Positions 18,398 through 28,035 of a DNA stretch of 64,000 nt are shown piece after piece. The stretch comes from Aurantimonas sp036549475 (GTDB lineage: Bacteria; Pseudomonadota; Alphaproteobacteria; Rhizobiales; Rhizobiaceae): assembly GCF_036549475.1 (NCBI RefSeq), contig NZ_JAZHLI010000012.1:1-64000 (forward strand), in the 5' to 3' direction. Within the stretch, counting starts at the first letter, position 1. Each line of letters opens with the position of its first letter. Under the pieces are notes generated by a model, which did no database searches, was not told where the DNA came from, and saw only the letters and a list, made by a program, of their open reading frames with translations. Made by a program: the position numbers and the translations under genes.

Positions 18398-18536
18398 TCG
18401 GGCGCAGGGTTTTCTGCAGGCGGGAATCGCCGGACGGGCTGCTCCTTGAGAGCGCCCGGCCGGTCTTCGACACGACGATCAGGGCAGTCCCGCGGCGGTT
18501 TCGTCCGCGGCGTCTGCCAGCGAAAGGAGCCCGAGG

Positions 18537-19154
18537 ATGCTGGGCCTTCAGGCAATCTTCTTCTATCTGTTCGCGCTGGTCGCGGTCGGCTCGGGCCTCA
18601 TGGTCGTGCTGGCGCGCAATCCGGTTCACTCCGTGTTGTTCCTGATCCTGACCTTCGTCGCCGCGGCGGGGCTGTTCCTTCTCGCCGGCGCAGAGTTCCT
18701 CGCGCTGATCCTGATCGTCGTCTATGTCGGCGCCGTGGCCATCCTCTTCCTCTTCGTGGTCATGATGCTCGACCTCGATTTCGGACGGGTGAAGCGGGAC
18801 ACGCTGAAATACGCGCCGATCGGCGTGATCATTGGCCTCGTGCTCCTGGCCGAACTGATCATCGCGGCGACCGGCAATTACTACGACCCCCAATTGGCGG
18901 TCGCCACGTCCATGCCGATCCCGCCGCTGGAGGTCGTCTCCAATATCGAGGCGCTGGGTAGCGTCCTCTACACCCGCTACATCCTGTTCTTCCAGCTTGC
19001 CGGCCTGATCCTCTTCGTCGCCATGGTCGGGGCGATCGTCCTGACGCTTCGCCACAAGGAAGGCCTGAAGCGCCAGTCGATCCCGCAGCAGGTCGGACGC
19101 ACGCCAGCGACCGCGGTCGAGATCCGCAAGGTCGAGAGCGGCAAGGGCATCTGA
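18537..19154 (+). CDS. nuoJ: NADH-quinone oxidoreductase subunit J
   Basis: 205 residues with five predicted membrane helices. NPVHSVLFLILTFVAAAGLF at about 23-42 is the conserved early region, and YVGAVAILFLFVVMM contains the pi-bulge helix typical of the family. It forms part of the proton path between NuoH and the antiporter subunits. A ribosome site AAAGGAG lies upstream of ATG 18537. Confidence 0.95.
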   Translation: MLGLQAIFFYLFALVAVGSGLMVVLARNPVHSVLFLILTFVAAAGLFLLAGAEFLALILIVVYVGAVAILFLFVVMMLDLDFGRVKRDTLKYAPIGVIIGLVLLAELIIAATGNYYDPQLAVATSMPIPPLEVVSNIEALGSVLYTRYILFFQLAGLILFVAMVGAIVLTLRHKEGLKRQSIPQQVGRTPATAVEIRKVESGKGI

Positions 19155-19174
19155 GAGCGAAAGGAACGGATACG

Positions 19175-19483
19175 ATGGAAGTCGGTCTCGGACACTACCT
19201 TACCGTCGGGGCGATTCTGTTCGTCACGGGCGTCTTCGGCATCTTCATGAACCGGAAGAACATCATCACGATCCTGATGTCGGTCGAGCTCATCCTGCTC
19301 GCCGTGAACATCAATTTCGTGGCCTTCTCGGCGTTCCTGAACGACCTCGTCGGGCAGATTTTCGCGCTGTTCGTGCTGACGGTCGCGGCCGCCGAAGCGG
19401 CGATCGGCCTGGCCATCCTGGTCGTCTTCTTCCGCAATCGCGGCTCCATTGCCGTCGACGACGTCAACACGATGAAAGGCTGA
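19175..19483 (+). CDS. nuoK: NADH-quinone oxidoreductase subunit K
   Basis: 102 residues in three membrane helices. The two membrane glutamates needed for proton transfer are visible, one in SVELILLAVN in helix 2 and one in AAAEAAIGLAI in helix 3. The family's usual length is about 100. The start lies 20 bases after nuoJ. Confidence 0.96.
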   Translation: MEVGLGHYLTVGAILFVTGVFGIFMNRKNIITILMSVELILLAVNINFVAFSAFLNDLVGQIFALFVLTVAAAEAAIGLAILVVFFRNRGSIAVDDVNTMKG

Positions 19484-19489
19484 TCGGGC

Positions 19490-21475
19490 GTGTATCAGAC
19501 CATCGTTCTCCTGCCGCTCGCCGGCTTTCTGATCGCCGGCCTGTTCGGCAACGCGATCGGGGCCAAGGCTTCCGAGTACACGACCTCGGCCTTTCTGGTG
19601 GCTGCGGCCGTGTTGTCCTGGATCGCCTTTATCGGCTTCGGTTTCGGCGAGGCCGAGACCATCCGCATCACGCTCTTCCAGTGGATGCAGTCCGGCGGGC
19701 TGGACGTGTCGTGGTCGCTGCGGATCGACCGGCTGACGCTGGTCATGCTGGTGGTCGTCAACACCGTCTCGTCGCTGGTCCACATCTACTCGATCGGCTA
19801 CATGCACCACGACCCGCATCGGCCGCGTTTCTTCGCCTATCTGTCGCTCTTCACCTTCGCCATGCTGATGCTGGTGACGTCGAACAATCTCGTGCAGATG
19901 TTCTTCGGCTGGGAAGGCGTGGGCCTGGCGTCCTATCTGCTGATCGGCTTCTGGTACAAGAAGCCGACGGCGAACGCCGCCGCCATGAAGGCCTTCATCG
20001 TCAATCGGGTCGGTGACTTCGGCTTCATCCTCGGCATCTTCGGCGTCTACGTCCTGTTCGGCTCGGTCAATCTCGACACCATCTTTGCCGGCGCCGCCGA
20101 TATCGCTGCGCAGATGGGCGGCGAGGGGGCGGAGGCTGCCGCCGCCGGCGCGCCCGTTCTCAACTTCGCGGGCTATGCGCTGCCGATGGCCGGTGCGCTG
20201 ACCGCCGTCTGCCTGCTTCTGTTCCTGGGCGCCATGGGCAAGTCGGCCCAGCTTGGCCTGCATACCTGGCTGCCCGACGCCATGGAAGGCCCGACGCCGG
20301 TGTCGGCGCTGATCCACGCCGCTACCATGGTGACCGCCGGCGTCTTCATGCTGGCGCGCATGTCGCCGATCTTCGAGCTGAGTCATACCGCGCTCACCGT
20401 CGTCACCTTCGTCGGCGCGACGACGGCGCTGTTCGCCGCGACCGTCGGCCTCGTCCAGAACGACATCAAGCGGGTCATCGCCTACTCGACCTGTTCGCAG
20501 CTCGGCTACATGTTCGTGGCGCTTGGCGTCGGCGCCTATGGCGTGGCGATCTTCCACCTGTTCACCCACGCCTTCTTCAAGGCGCTCCTGTTCCTGGGCG
20601 CCGGTTCGGTGATCCATTCGGTCTCCGACGAGCAGGACATGCGCCGCATGGGCGGGCTGCGGAAGCACATCCCGGTCACCTACTGGACCATGGTCATCGG
20701 CACCCTGGCGCTGACCGGCTTCCCGCTCACCGCCGGCTATTTCTCCAAGGACGCGGTCATCGAGGCGGCCTTCGTAGGCCACAACAGCTTCGCCATGTAT
20801 GGCTGGGGCCTGACAGTGATCTCGGCGCTGCTGACCAGCTTCTATTCCTGGCGGCTGATCTTCATGACCTTCCACGGCAAGCCGCGGGCCTCGGCCGACG
20901 TCATGCATCACGTGCATGAATCGCCGATGGTCATGCTGGCGCCGCTGCTGATCCTGTCGGTCGGCGCGCTGTTCGCCGGCATCGTCTTCGAGGGCTATTT
21001 CATCGGCGACGAATATGCCGGATTCTGGGGCGCGTCGCTGTTCACGGGTGCGGAAAACCACGTGCTGCACGACATGCACGAGGTGGCCTTCGGCGTCGCC
21101 ATCATTCCGACGGTGATGATGGCGATCGGCTTCGCCATCGCGTGGTTCTTCTACATCCGCGATCCGTCGCTGCCCGGCCAGGTCGCGGAGCGCCATCGCG
21201 GCCTGTACAAGTTCCTGCTCAACAAGTGGTATTTCGACGAGCTCTATGACGTCGTCTTCGTGCGCTCGGCCAAGGCAATCGGCCGCTTCCTGTGGAAGAC
21301 CGGAGACGGCCGGGTGATCGACGGGCTCGGCCCGGACGGTATCTCGGCGCGTGTCGTCGACGTGACCAACCGCGTGGTCCGGCTGCAGACCGGTTACCTC
21401 TATCACTATGCTTTTGCGATGCTGATCGGCGTCGCGGCGCTGGTCACCTGGATGATGCTCGGGGGCGTGAACTGA
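19490..21475 (+). CDS. nuoL: NADH-quinone oxidoreductase subunit L
   Basis: 661 residues, the distal antiporter-like proton pump, with about 14-16 membrane helices and a lateral amphipathic helix. FFGWEGVGLASYLLIGFWY at about 137-155 includes the key Glu and LPDAMEGPTPVSALIHAATM the broken helix that follows. GTG at 19490 is the start, 6 bases after nuoK. Its stop overlaps nuoM by one base. Confidence 0.97.
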   Translation: MYQTIVLLPLAGFLIAGLFGNAIGAKASEYTTSAFLVAAAVLSWIAFIGFGFGEAETIRITLFQWMQSGGLDVSWSLRIDRLTLVMLVVVNTVSSLVHIYSIGYMHHDPHRPRFFAYLSLFTFAMLMLVTSNNLVQMFFGWEGVGLASYLLIGFWYKKPTANAAAMKAFIVNRVGDFGFILGIFGVYVLFGSVNLDTIFAGAADIAAQMGGEGAEAAAAGAPVLNFAGYALPMAGALTAVCLLLFLGAMGKSAQLGLHTWLPDAMEGPTPVSALIHAATMVTAGVFMLARMSPIFELSHTALTVVTFVGATTALFAATVGLVQNDIKRVIAYSTCSQLGYMFVALGVGAYGVAIFHLFTHAFFKALLFLGAGSVIHSVSDEQDMRRMGGLRKHIPVTYWTMVIGTLALTGFPLTAGYFSKDAVIEAAFVGHNSFAMYGWGLTVISALLTSFYSWRLIFMTFHGKPRASADVMHHVHESPMVMLAPLLILSVGALFAGIVFEGYFIGDEYAGFWGASLFTGAENHVLHDMHEVAFGVAIIPTVMMAIGFAIAWFFYIRDPSLPGQVAERHRGLYKFLLNKWYFDELYDVVFVRSAKAIGRFLWKTGDGRVIDGLGPDGISARVVDVTNRVVRLQTGYLYHYAFAMLIGVAALVTWMMLGGVN

Positions 21476-22983
21476 TGACCGAATGGCCGATCCTTTCGAC
21501 CGTCACCTTCCTGCCGCTGGTCGGGGCGCTGCTGATCCTGTTCATCCGGGACGACAGTGAGCTTGCGCGCCGCAACATCCGTAACGTCGCCCTGCTGACG
21601 ACGCTGTTCACCTTCGTCGTGTCGCTGTGGGTGTGGATCGATTTCGACAACACCGACGCCGGCTTCCAGATGGTCGAACAGCTCGAATGGCTGGGCGGCG
21701 GCATCACCTATCACATGGGCGTCGACGGCATTTCCATGCTGTTCGTCATCCTGACGACCTTCCTCATGCCCTTCTGCATCCTCGCCAGCTTCGAGTCGGT
21801 GCAGAGCCGCGTGAAGGAATACATGATCGCCTTCCTCGTCCTGGAAACGCTGGTCGTCGGCGTGTTCTGCGCGCTGGACATCGTGCTGTTCTACATCTTC
21901 TTCGAAGGTGGCCTGATCCCGATGTTCCTGATCATCGGCGTCTGGGGCGGCAAGCGGCGCATCTACGCGAGCTACAAGTTCTTCCTCTACACCTTCCTAG
22001 GCTCGGTCCTGATGCTCGTCGCCATCATGGCGATGTTCTGGACCGCGGGCACCAGCTCCATTCCCGAGCTCCTGGCCTACGATTTCCCGGCCTCGATGCA
22101 GACCTGGCTGTGGTTTGCCTTCTTCGCTTCCTTCGCGGTGAAGATGCCGATGTGGCCGGTCCACACCTGGCTGCCGGACGCCCATGTGGAGGCGCCGACC
22201 GCCGGCTCGGTGATCCTGGCGGGCATTCTCCTGAAGCTGGGCGGCTACGGCTTCCTGCGCTTCTCGCTGCCGATGTTTCCGCTGGCCTCGGCCGATTTCG
22301 CGCCCTTCGTGTTCACTCTGTCGGTGGTGGCGATCATCTACACCTCGCTGGTCGCGCTGATGCAGCAGGACATCAAGAAGCTGATCGCCTATTCGTCCGT
22401 CGCCCACATGGGCTTCGTGACCATGGGCATCTTCGCGGCCAACCAGCAGGGCATCGAAGGCGCGATCTTCCAGATGCTGTCCCACGGTCTGATCTCGGGC
22501 GCGTTGTTCCTGTGCGTCGGCGTCGTCTACGACCGCATGCACACCCGCGAGATCGCCGCTTATGGCGGACTGGTCAACCGCATGCCCCATTACGCGACCG
22601 CGATGCTGATCTTCACCATGGCCAATGTCGGCCTGCCGGGCACCTCGGGCTTCGTCGGCGAATTCCTGACCCTGATCGGCGTGTTCCAGGTGAACAGCTG
22701 GGTGGCGATCTTCGCGGCGACCGGCGTCATCCTGTCGGCGGCGTATGCGCTGTGGCTCTATAGGCGCGTCATCTTCGGCGCGCTGGAGAAGGAGAGCCTG
22801 CGCGCGATCCTCGACCTGTCAGGCCGCGAGAAGCTCCTGCTTTATCCGCTGGTGGTGCTGGTGATCTTCTTCGGCGTCTATCCGATGCCGGTCTTCGATG
22901 TGACCGCCGCCTCCGTGGAATCCATGGTCAACCGCTACACCGCAGCCATCGAGGCGGCCTCCTCGGTCGCTCTGGCGAAATAA
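21475..22983 (+). CDS. nuoM: NADH-quinone oxidoreductase subunit M
   Basis: 502 residues, the second antiporter-like pump. FEGGLIPMFLIIGVWGG and the broken-helix motif WLPDAHVEAPTAGSVILAGI are visible. ATG 21475 shares its A with the nuoL stop TGA, so the two are coupled. About fourteen membrane spans are expected from the hydrophobic pattern. Confidence 0.97.
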   Translation: MTEWPILSTVTFLPLVGALLILFIRDDSELARRNIRNVALLTTLFTFVVSLWVWIDFDNTDAGFQMVEQLEWLGGGITYHMGVDGISMLFVILTTFLMPFCILASFESVQSRVKEYMIAFLVLETLVVGVFCALDIVLFYIFFEGGLIPMFLIIGVWGGKRRIYASYKFFLYTFLGSVLMLVAIMAMFWTAGTSSIPELLAYDFPASMQTWLWFAFFASFAVKMPMWPVHTWLPDAHVEAPTAGSVILAGILLKLGGYGFLRFSLPMFPLASADFAPFVFTLSVVAIIYTSLVALMQQDIKKLIAYSSVAHMGFVTMGIFAANQQGIEGAIFQMLSHGLISGALFLCVGVVYDRMHTREIAAYGGLVNRMPHYATAMLIFTMANVGLPGTSGFVGEFLTLIGVFQVNSWVAIFAATGVILSAAYALWLYRRVIFGALEKESLRAILDLSGREKLLLYPLVVLVIFFGVYPMPVFDVTAASVESMVNRYTAAIEAASSVALAK

Positions 22984-23001
22984 GCTCGGGATCGCACGCC
23001 T

Positions 23002-24447
23002 ATGTATTCGAACATGCTCGCAGAGAGCCTCCCGATCATCGGTCCCGAGCTGATCCTCGCGGTCGGCTCGATGGTCCTCTTGATGATCGGCGTCTTCATG
23101 GGCGAGAAGAGCGCGCAGACCGTCACCGGCCTGTCGGTGGCGCTGATCATCATCGCGGGCCTGTGGCTGGTTTTCGTCACCCCTTATGGCATCGCCTTCG
23201 GCGGCTCCTTCGTCCTCGACCCCTTCGCCGGCTTCATGAAGGTGCTGGTGCTGATCGGCTCTGCCGCCGCTGTCATCATGTCGGTCGGCTATGCCGAGAG
23301 CGAGCGTTTCAACCGCTTCGAGTTCCCGGTCCTGATCCTTCTGTCGACCACCGGCATGATGGTCATGGTCTCGTCCGGCGACATGATCGCGCTGTATCTG
23401 GGCCTCGAACTGCAGTCCCTGTCGATTTACGTCCTCGCCGCGATCAACCGTGACTCTGTCCGCTCGACCGAAGCGGGCCTGAAATATTTCGTCCTCGGCG
23501 CGCTTTCCTCGGGCATGCTGCTCTATGGCGCGTCGCTGATCTACGGCTTCACCGGCCAGATCGAGTATATCGCGATCGCCGAGGCGGTGGCCATCAGCGA
23601 GCGCTCGCTCGGCATCGTCGTCGGTCTGGTGTTCGTGCTGTCCGGCCTTGCCTTCAAGATCTCCGCCGTGCCGTTCCACATGTGGACGCCCGACGTCTAC
23701 GAAGGCGCACCGACGCCGATCACCGCCTTCCTGGCCGGTGCGCCCAAGGTCGCGGCCATCGCGCTGATCACGCGCTTCACGGTCCAGGGCTTCGAGCCGC
23801 TGGCCGTGGACTGGCAGCAGGTGATCATCTTCATCTCCATCGCGTCGATGGTTCTGGGCGCGTTCGCCGCCATCGGCCAGCGCAACATCAAGCGGCTGAT
23901 GGCCTATTCGTCCATCGGCCATATGGGCTTCGCGCTGGTGGGTCTCGCGGCGGCCAATTTCTCGGGCGTGCGCGGCGTGCTTCTCTACATGGCGATCTAT
24001 CTGGCCATGACCCTCGGCACCTTCGCCGTCATCCTGGCCATGCGGCGCAAGGACGGCGTGGTCGAGGACATCGACGATCTGGCCGGCCTGTCGAAGACCA
24101 ATCCGATCATGGCCCTGATGCTGACCATCCTGATGCTGTCGCTCGCCGGGCTGCCGCCGTTGGCCGGCTTCTTCGCCAAGTACTTCGTGTTCATGGCGGC
24201 CGTTCAGGCGGGGCTCTACGGGCTTGCGGTCATCGGCGTCCTCGCCAGCGTCGTCGGGCTCTATTACTACCTGCGCATCGTCAAGGTGATGTGGTTCGAC
24301 AATCAGCCCTCGACCGAATTCGTGCCGATGGCGACGGAACTGCGCTTCGTCCTCGGCGCGGCGGCCCTGTTCATCTTCCCGGTCTATCTCCTCGTCGGCG
24401 GCCCGATCTTCGCGGCAGCGGAAGCGGCGGCGCGGACCTTCTTCTGA
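23002..24447 (+). CDS. nuoN: NADH-quinone oxidoreductase subunit N
   Basis: 481 residues, the third antiporter-like pump and the last nuo gene. MIALYLGLELQSLSIYVLAA contains the key Glu and MWTPDVYEGAPTPITAFLAG the broken-helix motif. It lies 18 bases after nuoM. The biotin ligase gene begins 2 bases after its stop, so the operon probably continues. Confidence 0.97.
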   Translation: MYSNMLAESLPIIGPELILAVGSMVLLMIGVFMGEKSAQTVTGLSVALIIIAGLWLVFVTPYGIAFGGSFVLDPFAGFMKVLVLIGSAAAVIMSVGYAESERFNRFEFPVLILLSTTGMMVMVSSGDMIALYLGLELQSLSIYVLAAINRDSVRSTEAGLKYFVLGALSSGMLLYGASLIYGFTGQIEYIAIAEAVAISERSLGIVVGLVFVLSGLAFKISAVPFHMWTPDVYEGAPTPITAFLAGAPKVAAIALITRFTVQGFEPLAVDWQQVIIFISIASMVLGAFAAIGQRNIKRLMAYSSIGHMGFALVGLAAANFSGVRGVLLYMAIYLAMTLGTFAVILAMRRKDGVVEDIDDLAGLSKTNPIMALMLTILMLSLAGLPPLAGFFAKYFVFMAAVQAGLYGLAVIGVLASVVGLYYYLRIVKVMWFDNQPSTEFVPMATELRFVLGAAALFIFPVYLLVGGPIFAAAEAAARTFF

Positions 24448-24449
24448 CG

Positions 24450-25244
24450 GTGGAACCGGACGGGACAGCAGGCCGGCGGCGCCGCCTGGTTTTCGGCGAG
24501 GTGTCCTCGACCAACACCATTGCGCTGGAAGCCGCCCGGGCCGGCGATCCGGGTCCATTGTGGGTCACCGCCGAGCGTCAGTCCGCCGGTCGTGGCCGCC
24601 GCGGTCGCAACTGGGTATCGGAACGCGGCAACCTTTATGCGAGCTGGCTGTTGCTCGATCCGGCGCCGCTCGCCTATCTGTCCACCCTGCCGCTGGTGGC
24701 CTCGCTCGGTGTTCGCAACGCTCTGGCGCGGCTGCTCGGCGATCGGGCAGGCAACGTCTCGGTCAAATGGCCGAACGACGTCCTGATCGACGGGCGCAAG
24801 ACGGTGGGGATCCTCTTGGAGAGCGAGAGGCTCGCCGATGGCCGAATGGCAGTGGTGGTGGGTTGCGGCGTCAACGTCGCCCATGTTCCCGGCGATACGC
24901 CCTACGAGGTGACGAGTCTTGCGTCGGAAGGGGCGACGCACGATCTGGAGGGGGTATACGACGCCGTGGCCGAAGAGTTGGAACGCGCCATGGCGCTGTT
25001 CGCCCGGGGCGAGGGATTTGCGGCCGTCCGGCAGGAATGGCTGTCCCATGCGGTCGGTGTCGGCCAGCCTTGCCGGGTCAATCTTGCCGACGGTGTCCTG
25101 ACGGGCCGGTTCGAGGCACTCGACGAGCGCGGCCTTCTGCTGCTGCGCGACGAGGCCGGACGGGTGACCGCGGTGTCGGCTGGCGATCTGTTTTTTCTGG
25201 AGCGGGACGAGCGCATGGCGCCGACCGGCTCCGGCGCCGCGTGA
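24450..25244 (+). CDS. birA: Biotin--[acetyl-CoA-carboxylase] ligase
   Basis: 264 residues with the BPL catalytic domain. SSTNT near the N-terminus, GRGRRGRNW as the biotinoyl-AMP loop, KWPNDVLIDGRKTVGILLE and a C-terminal BPL_C barrel are all present. It attaches biotin to the carrier domain of acetyl-CoA carboxylase and related enzymes. There is no N-terminal helix-turn-helix, so unlike E. coli BirA it is unlikely to act as a repressor. GTG 24450 is the start, 2 bases after nuoN. Confidence 0.93.
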   Translation: MEPDGTAGRRRRLVFGEVSSTNTIALEAARAGDPGPLWVTAERQSAGRGRRGRNWVSERGNLYASWLLLDPAPLAYLSTLPLVASLGVRNALARLLGDRAGNVSVKWPNDVLIDGRKTVGILLESERLADGRMAVVVGCGVNVAHVPGDTPYEVTSLASEGATHDLEGVYDAVAEELERAMALFARGEGFAAVRQEWLSHAVGVGQPCRVNLADGVLTGRFEALDERGLLLLRDEAGRVTAVSAGDLFFLERDERMAPTGSGAA

Positions 25245-25332
25245 GCGGCACGAGACGACGAATGTAAATGAAGAACGAAACGATGCCGCTGCGCTGACGT
25301 GCGGACGGCTGCCACAGGAAAGAAGTCAGAAC

Positions 25333-26991
25333 TTGAACCAATTGTTGTTCGTGCCGCTCGGCGGCATCGGTGAGATCGGTATGAATCTCGCCCTCTACGG
25401 CTATGGCCCGGAACATGCGCGCGAGTGGATCGCCGTCGACTGCGGCATCTCCTTCGCCGGAGACGATTTCCCGGGCGTGGACCTCGTCTTCCCGGACATC
25501 CGCTTCCTGGTGGAGCAGGGCGACGCGCTGAAGGGAATCGTGATCACCCATGCGCACGAGGACCACTACGGCGCCTTGCTCGACCTCTGGCCGAAGTTGA
25601 AGGTGCCGGTCTATGCCACTGCCTTCACTGCCGCCATGCTGGCGGCCAAGCGTGAAGGCGAGCCCGGCGCGCCGAAGATCCCGGTTGAGCTTTTTTCCGC
25701 TGGCGACCGCTTCAATGTCGGCCCGTTCGAGATCGAGGCGATCAACGTGACGCACTCGATTCCGGAGCCGGTGGCTCTGGCGATCCGCAGCCCCGCGGGC
25801 ACGGTCGTCCACACCGGCGACTGGAAGATCGATGCGACGCCGGCGCTCGGCGCGCCGACCGACGGCAAGCGCCTGCGCGAGATCGGCGACGAGGGCGTCC
25901 TCGCCATGATCTGCGACTCCACCAACGCGCTGCGGGAGGGCATCAGCCCGAGCGAGAGCGAGGTCTCGGCCTCGCTGGGAGACATCATCAAGGGAGCGAA
26001 GGGCCGCGTGGCGGTCACCACCTTCTCCTCCAATGTCGGCCGCATCCGGTCGATCGCCGCCGCCGCCCGCGACGCGGGCCGACAGGTGCTGCTGATGGGG
26101 CGCTCGATGAAGCGGGTCGTCGATGTGTCGACCGAGCTCGGCTACATGGACGGTATTCCGCCTTTCCTCGGCGAGCAGGATTTCGGCTACATCCCGCCGG
26201 AAAAGGCGGTCATCATCCTGACCGGCAGCCAGGGCGAGTCCCGCGCTGCACTGGCGCGCCTGTCGCGCGACGAGCACCCGACGGTCGCCCTGTCGAAGGG
26301 CGATCTGGTCATTTTCTCCTCGCGGTCGATCCCCGGCAACGAGAAGCTGATTATCGAGATCCAGAACGCGCTGATCGAGCGCGGCGTGCAGATCCTCGAG
26401 GACGGCGAGAAGCTGGTCCACGTGTCGGGCCATCCCCGGCGCGGCGAGATGCGGCAGATGTACGAGTGGATCCGCCCGACGATCGCGGTTCCCGCCCATG
26501 GCGAGGCCGCGCATCTGACCGCCCATGCCAAGCTGGCGCGTGAACAGGGCGTCAAGCAGGTCGTCCCCGCCCGCAACGGCAAGATGGTGCGGCTGTCGCC
26601 GGGTGCGGCGGACATTATTGCCGATGTACCGACCGGTCGCCTGTACAAGGACGGACGCCTGATCGGCACCGCCGAGGCGATGGGCGTGAACGAGCGCCGC
26701 AGGCTCTCCTTCGTCGGCCATGTCTCCGTGCTGGTCGAATTGGACGGCAAGCTGGAACTGCGCGAGGATCCCGACGTGGTGGCCTTGGGCCTGCCCGAAG
26801 ACGACGCCGCCGGCGACGAGATCGAGGAGATCCTGATCGATGCGGCGGCCGGTGCGGTGGAGAGCATTCCGCTCAAGCGCCGCAAGGACCTCGACAAGGT
26901 CAGCGAAGCGGTGCGGCGCGCCGTGCGCGGTGCGGCTTATGAGGCCTGGGGCAAAAAGCCGATTGCAACCGTCTTCGTGACGCGGTCCTGA
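25333..26991 (+). CDS. rnj: Ribonuclease J
   Basis: 552 residues of the metallo-beta-lactamase/beta-CASP nuclease family. The zinc motif HAHEDH is at 73-78, GDWKID and STN further on are family markers, and SGHPRRGEMRQMYEWIRP is the beta-CASP segment with the late His. RNase J acts as 5'-3' exonuclease and endonuclease in RNA processing and is common in alphaproteobacteria. TTG 25333 is the start, supported by AGGAAAGAAG about 8 bases upstream. Confidence 0.94.
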   Translation: MNQLLFVPLGGIGEIGMNLALYGYGPEHAREWIAVDCGISFAGDDFPGVDLVFPDIRFLVEQGDALKGIVITHAHEDHYGALLDLWPKLKVPVYATAFTAAMLAAKREGEPGAPKIPVELFSAGDRFNVGPFEIEAINVTHSIPEPVALAIRSPAGTVVHTGDWKIDATPALGAPTDGKRLREIGDEGVLAMICDSTNALREGISPSESEVSASLGDIIKGAKGRVAVTTFSSNVGRIRSIAAAARDAGRQVLLMGRSMKRVVDVSTELGYMDGIPPFLGEQDFGYIPPEKAVIILTGSQGESRAALARLSRDEHPTVALSKGDLVIFSSRSIPGNEKLIIEIQNALIERGVQILEDGEKLVHVSGHPRRGEMRQMYEWIRPTIAVPAHGEAAHLTAHAKLAREQGVKQVVPARNGKMVRLSPGAADIIADVPTGRLYKDGRLIGTAEAMGVNERRRLSFVGHVSVLVELDGKLELREDPDVVALGLPEDDAAGDEIEEILIDAAAGAVESIPLKRRKDLDKVSEAVRRAVRGAAYEAWGKKPIATVFVTRS

Positions 26992-27103
26992 TGGGCCTCG
27001 GAGCGCCGTCGTCGAGGATATGACGCACGGCGCTCCGATGGATCCGCAGCGTACGTCCCGCGGGACGATCTTGATGCTGCGGCCGGTGCTATAGGAGAAG
27101 CCC

Positions 27104-27508
27104 ATGCTGGGCAGGCTGAACCATGTGGCACTCGCGGTGCCGGCGCTCGCCGCCGCCGTGGAGCGCTACCGCGACACGCTGGGGGCAAGTGTCTCGGCGC
27201 CGCAGGCGCTGCCCGAGCATGGGGTGACCGTGGTCTTCGTGGAACTGGACAACACCAAGATCGAACTGCTCGAGCCGCTCGGGGAGAATTCCCCGATTGC
27301 CGCCTTCCTGGACAAGCATCCGAAGGGCGGGATGCATCACGTGTGCTACGAGGTCGCCGACATCGTCGCGGCGCGCGACCGTCTGGTTGCGGCCGGGGCG
27401 AGGGTGCTCGGCGACGGCGAGCCGAAGATCGGCGCCCATGGCCGTCCGGTGGTGTTCATCCACCCCGGCGACCTGTTCGGGACGCTGACCGAACTGGAGG
27501 AGGTGTGA
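27104..27508 (+). CDS. mce: Methylmalonyl-CoA epimerase
   Basis: 134 residues in the glyoxalase (VOC) fold, the usual length for this enzyme. LGRLNHVALAVP at the start provides the first metal His, GGMHHVCYEV the second and IHPGDLFGTLTELEEV the Glu-bearing final strand. It converts between (R)- and (S)-methylmalonyl-CoA in propionate metabolism. A DUF1467 gene begins 1 base after its stop. Confidence 0.92.
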   Translation: MLGRLNHVALAVPALAAAVERYRDTLGASVSAPQALPEHGVTVVFVELDNTKIELLEPLGENSPIAAFLDKHPKGGMHHVCYEVADIVAARDRLVAAGARVLGDGEPKIGAHGRPVVFIHPGDLFGTLTELEEV

Positions 27509-27509
27509 G

Positions 27510-27776
27510 ATGGGCTGGATCTCGGGAATCGCGATCTACTTCATCATCTGGTGGACGTCGCTCTTCGTCATCCTGCCGCTGGGCCAGCGCAGCCAGGTCG
27601 ATGCCGACGACGTCACCCTCGGCACGACCCACAGCGCGCCCGCCCAGCACGGCATGGGCTGGAAGCTGGTCCAGACCACGATCCTTGCCTTCGCGATCTT
27701 TGCGGCCTTCTACGTGGTCACGCAGGTCTACGGCCTCAGCCCGGACGATTTTCCGAAGATCATCCCCGGCACCTGA
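27510..27776 (+). CDS. DUF1467 family membrane protein
   Basis: 88 residues with two membrane helices (about 2-24 and 55-75). FIIWWTSLFVILPLGQRSQ is the family's N-terminal hallmark. DUF1467 proteins are small alphaproteobacterial inner-membrane proteins of unknown role that typically sit between mce and proS, as here. It starts immediately after mce and is surely co-transcribed. Confidence 0.9.
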   Translation: MGWISGIAIYFIIWWTSLFVILPLGQRSQVDADDVTLGTTHSAPAQHGMGWKLVQTTILAFAIFAAFYVVTQVYGLSPDDFPKIIPGT

Positions 27777-27879
27777 CGGCATCCGACGACGGGTTCCGTT
27801 CATCGGCGCGGGCGGTCGTGCAGCGATGGAAGAGCGTGCCAGGCGGCGAGATTTTTTCGCCAGCACCGGAGCCTGAGGC

Positions 27880-27908
27880 AAAAAAAATGCAAGGCTTTCG
27901 CCTTGCAT
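27880..27908 (-). terminator. Intrinsic terminator, minus strand
   Basis: ATGCAAGGC (27887-27895) and GCCTTGCAT (27900-27908) form a perfect 9-bp stem with a 4-base loop. On the minus strand the stem runs straight into seven or eight U residues (the A run at 27880-27887). In the plus direction there is no U tract, so it serves minus-strand transcription, where no annotated gene exists. Confidence 0.7.
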
Positions 27909-28035
27909 CCAAATTCGCGTGTCTGGATTTCGCACCGATGACATGGATCGGGGCTGCGACTGATGCCGCGCCGGAAATCACGTCCTCCCAAGACTAGACC
28001 GCAGAAATCGCACCTGCCGGCGCCTCTTTTTATGG
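27880..28035 (-). ncRNA. Candidate small RNA of about 155 nt, antisense to the proS leader region
   Basis: On the minus strand GTGACA (28064-28069) and TAGGCT (28041-28046) are spaced by 17 bases, giving a predicted start near 28035. Transcription would end at the hairpin 27887-27908 followed by a run of U. No credible reading frame is contained: the only long one runs through the terminator. No known RNA family is recognised. The call rests only on promoter, terminator and lack of any other minus-strand gene nearby. Confidence 0.4.

Noticed and set aside
18977..21406. An 809-residue open frame on the minus strand opposite nuoL
   Set aside because: Rich in His, Gln, Asp and Arg with no pattern of a real protein; it mirrors the membrane-protein codons of nuoL.
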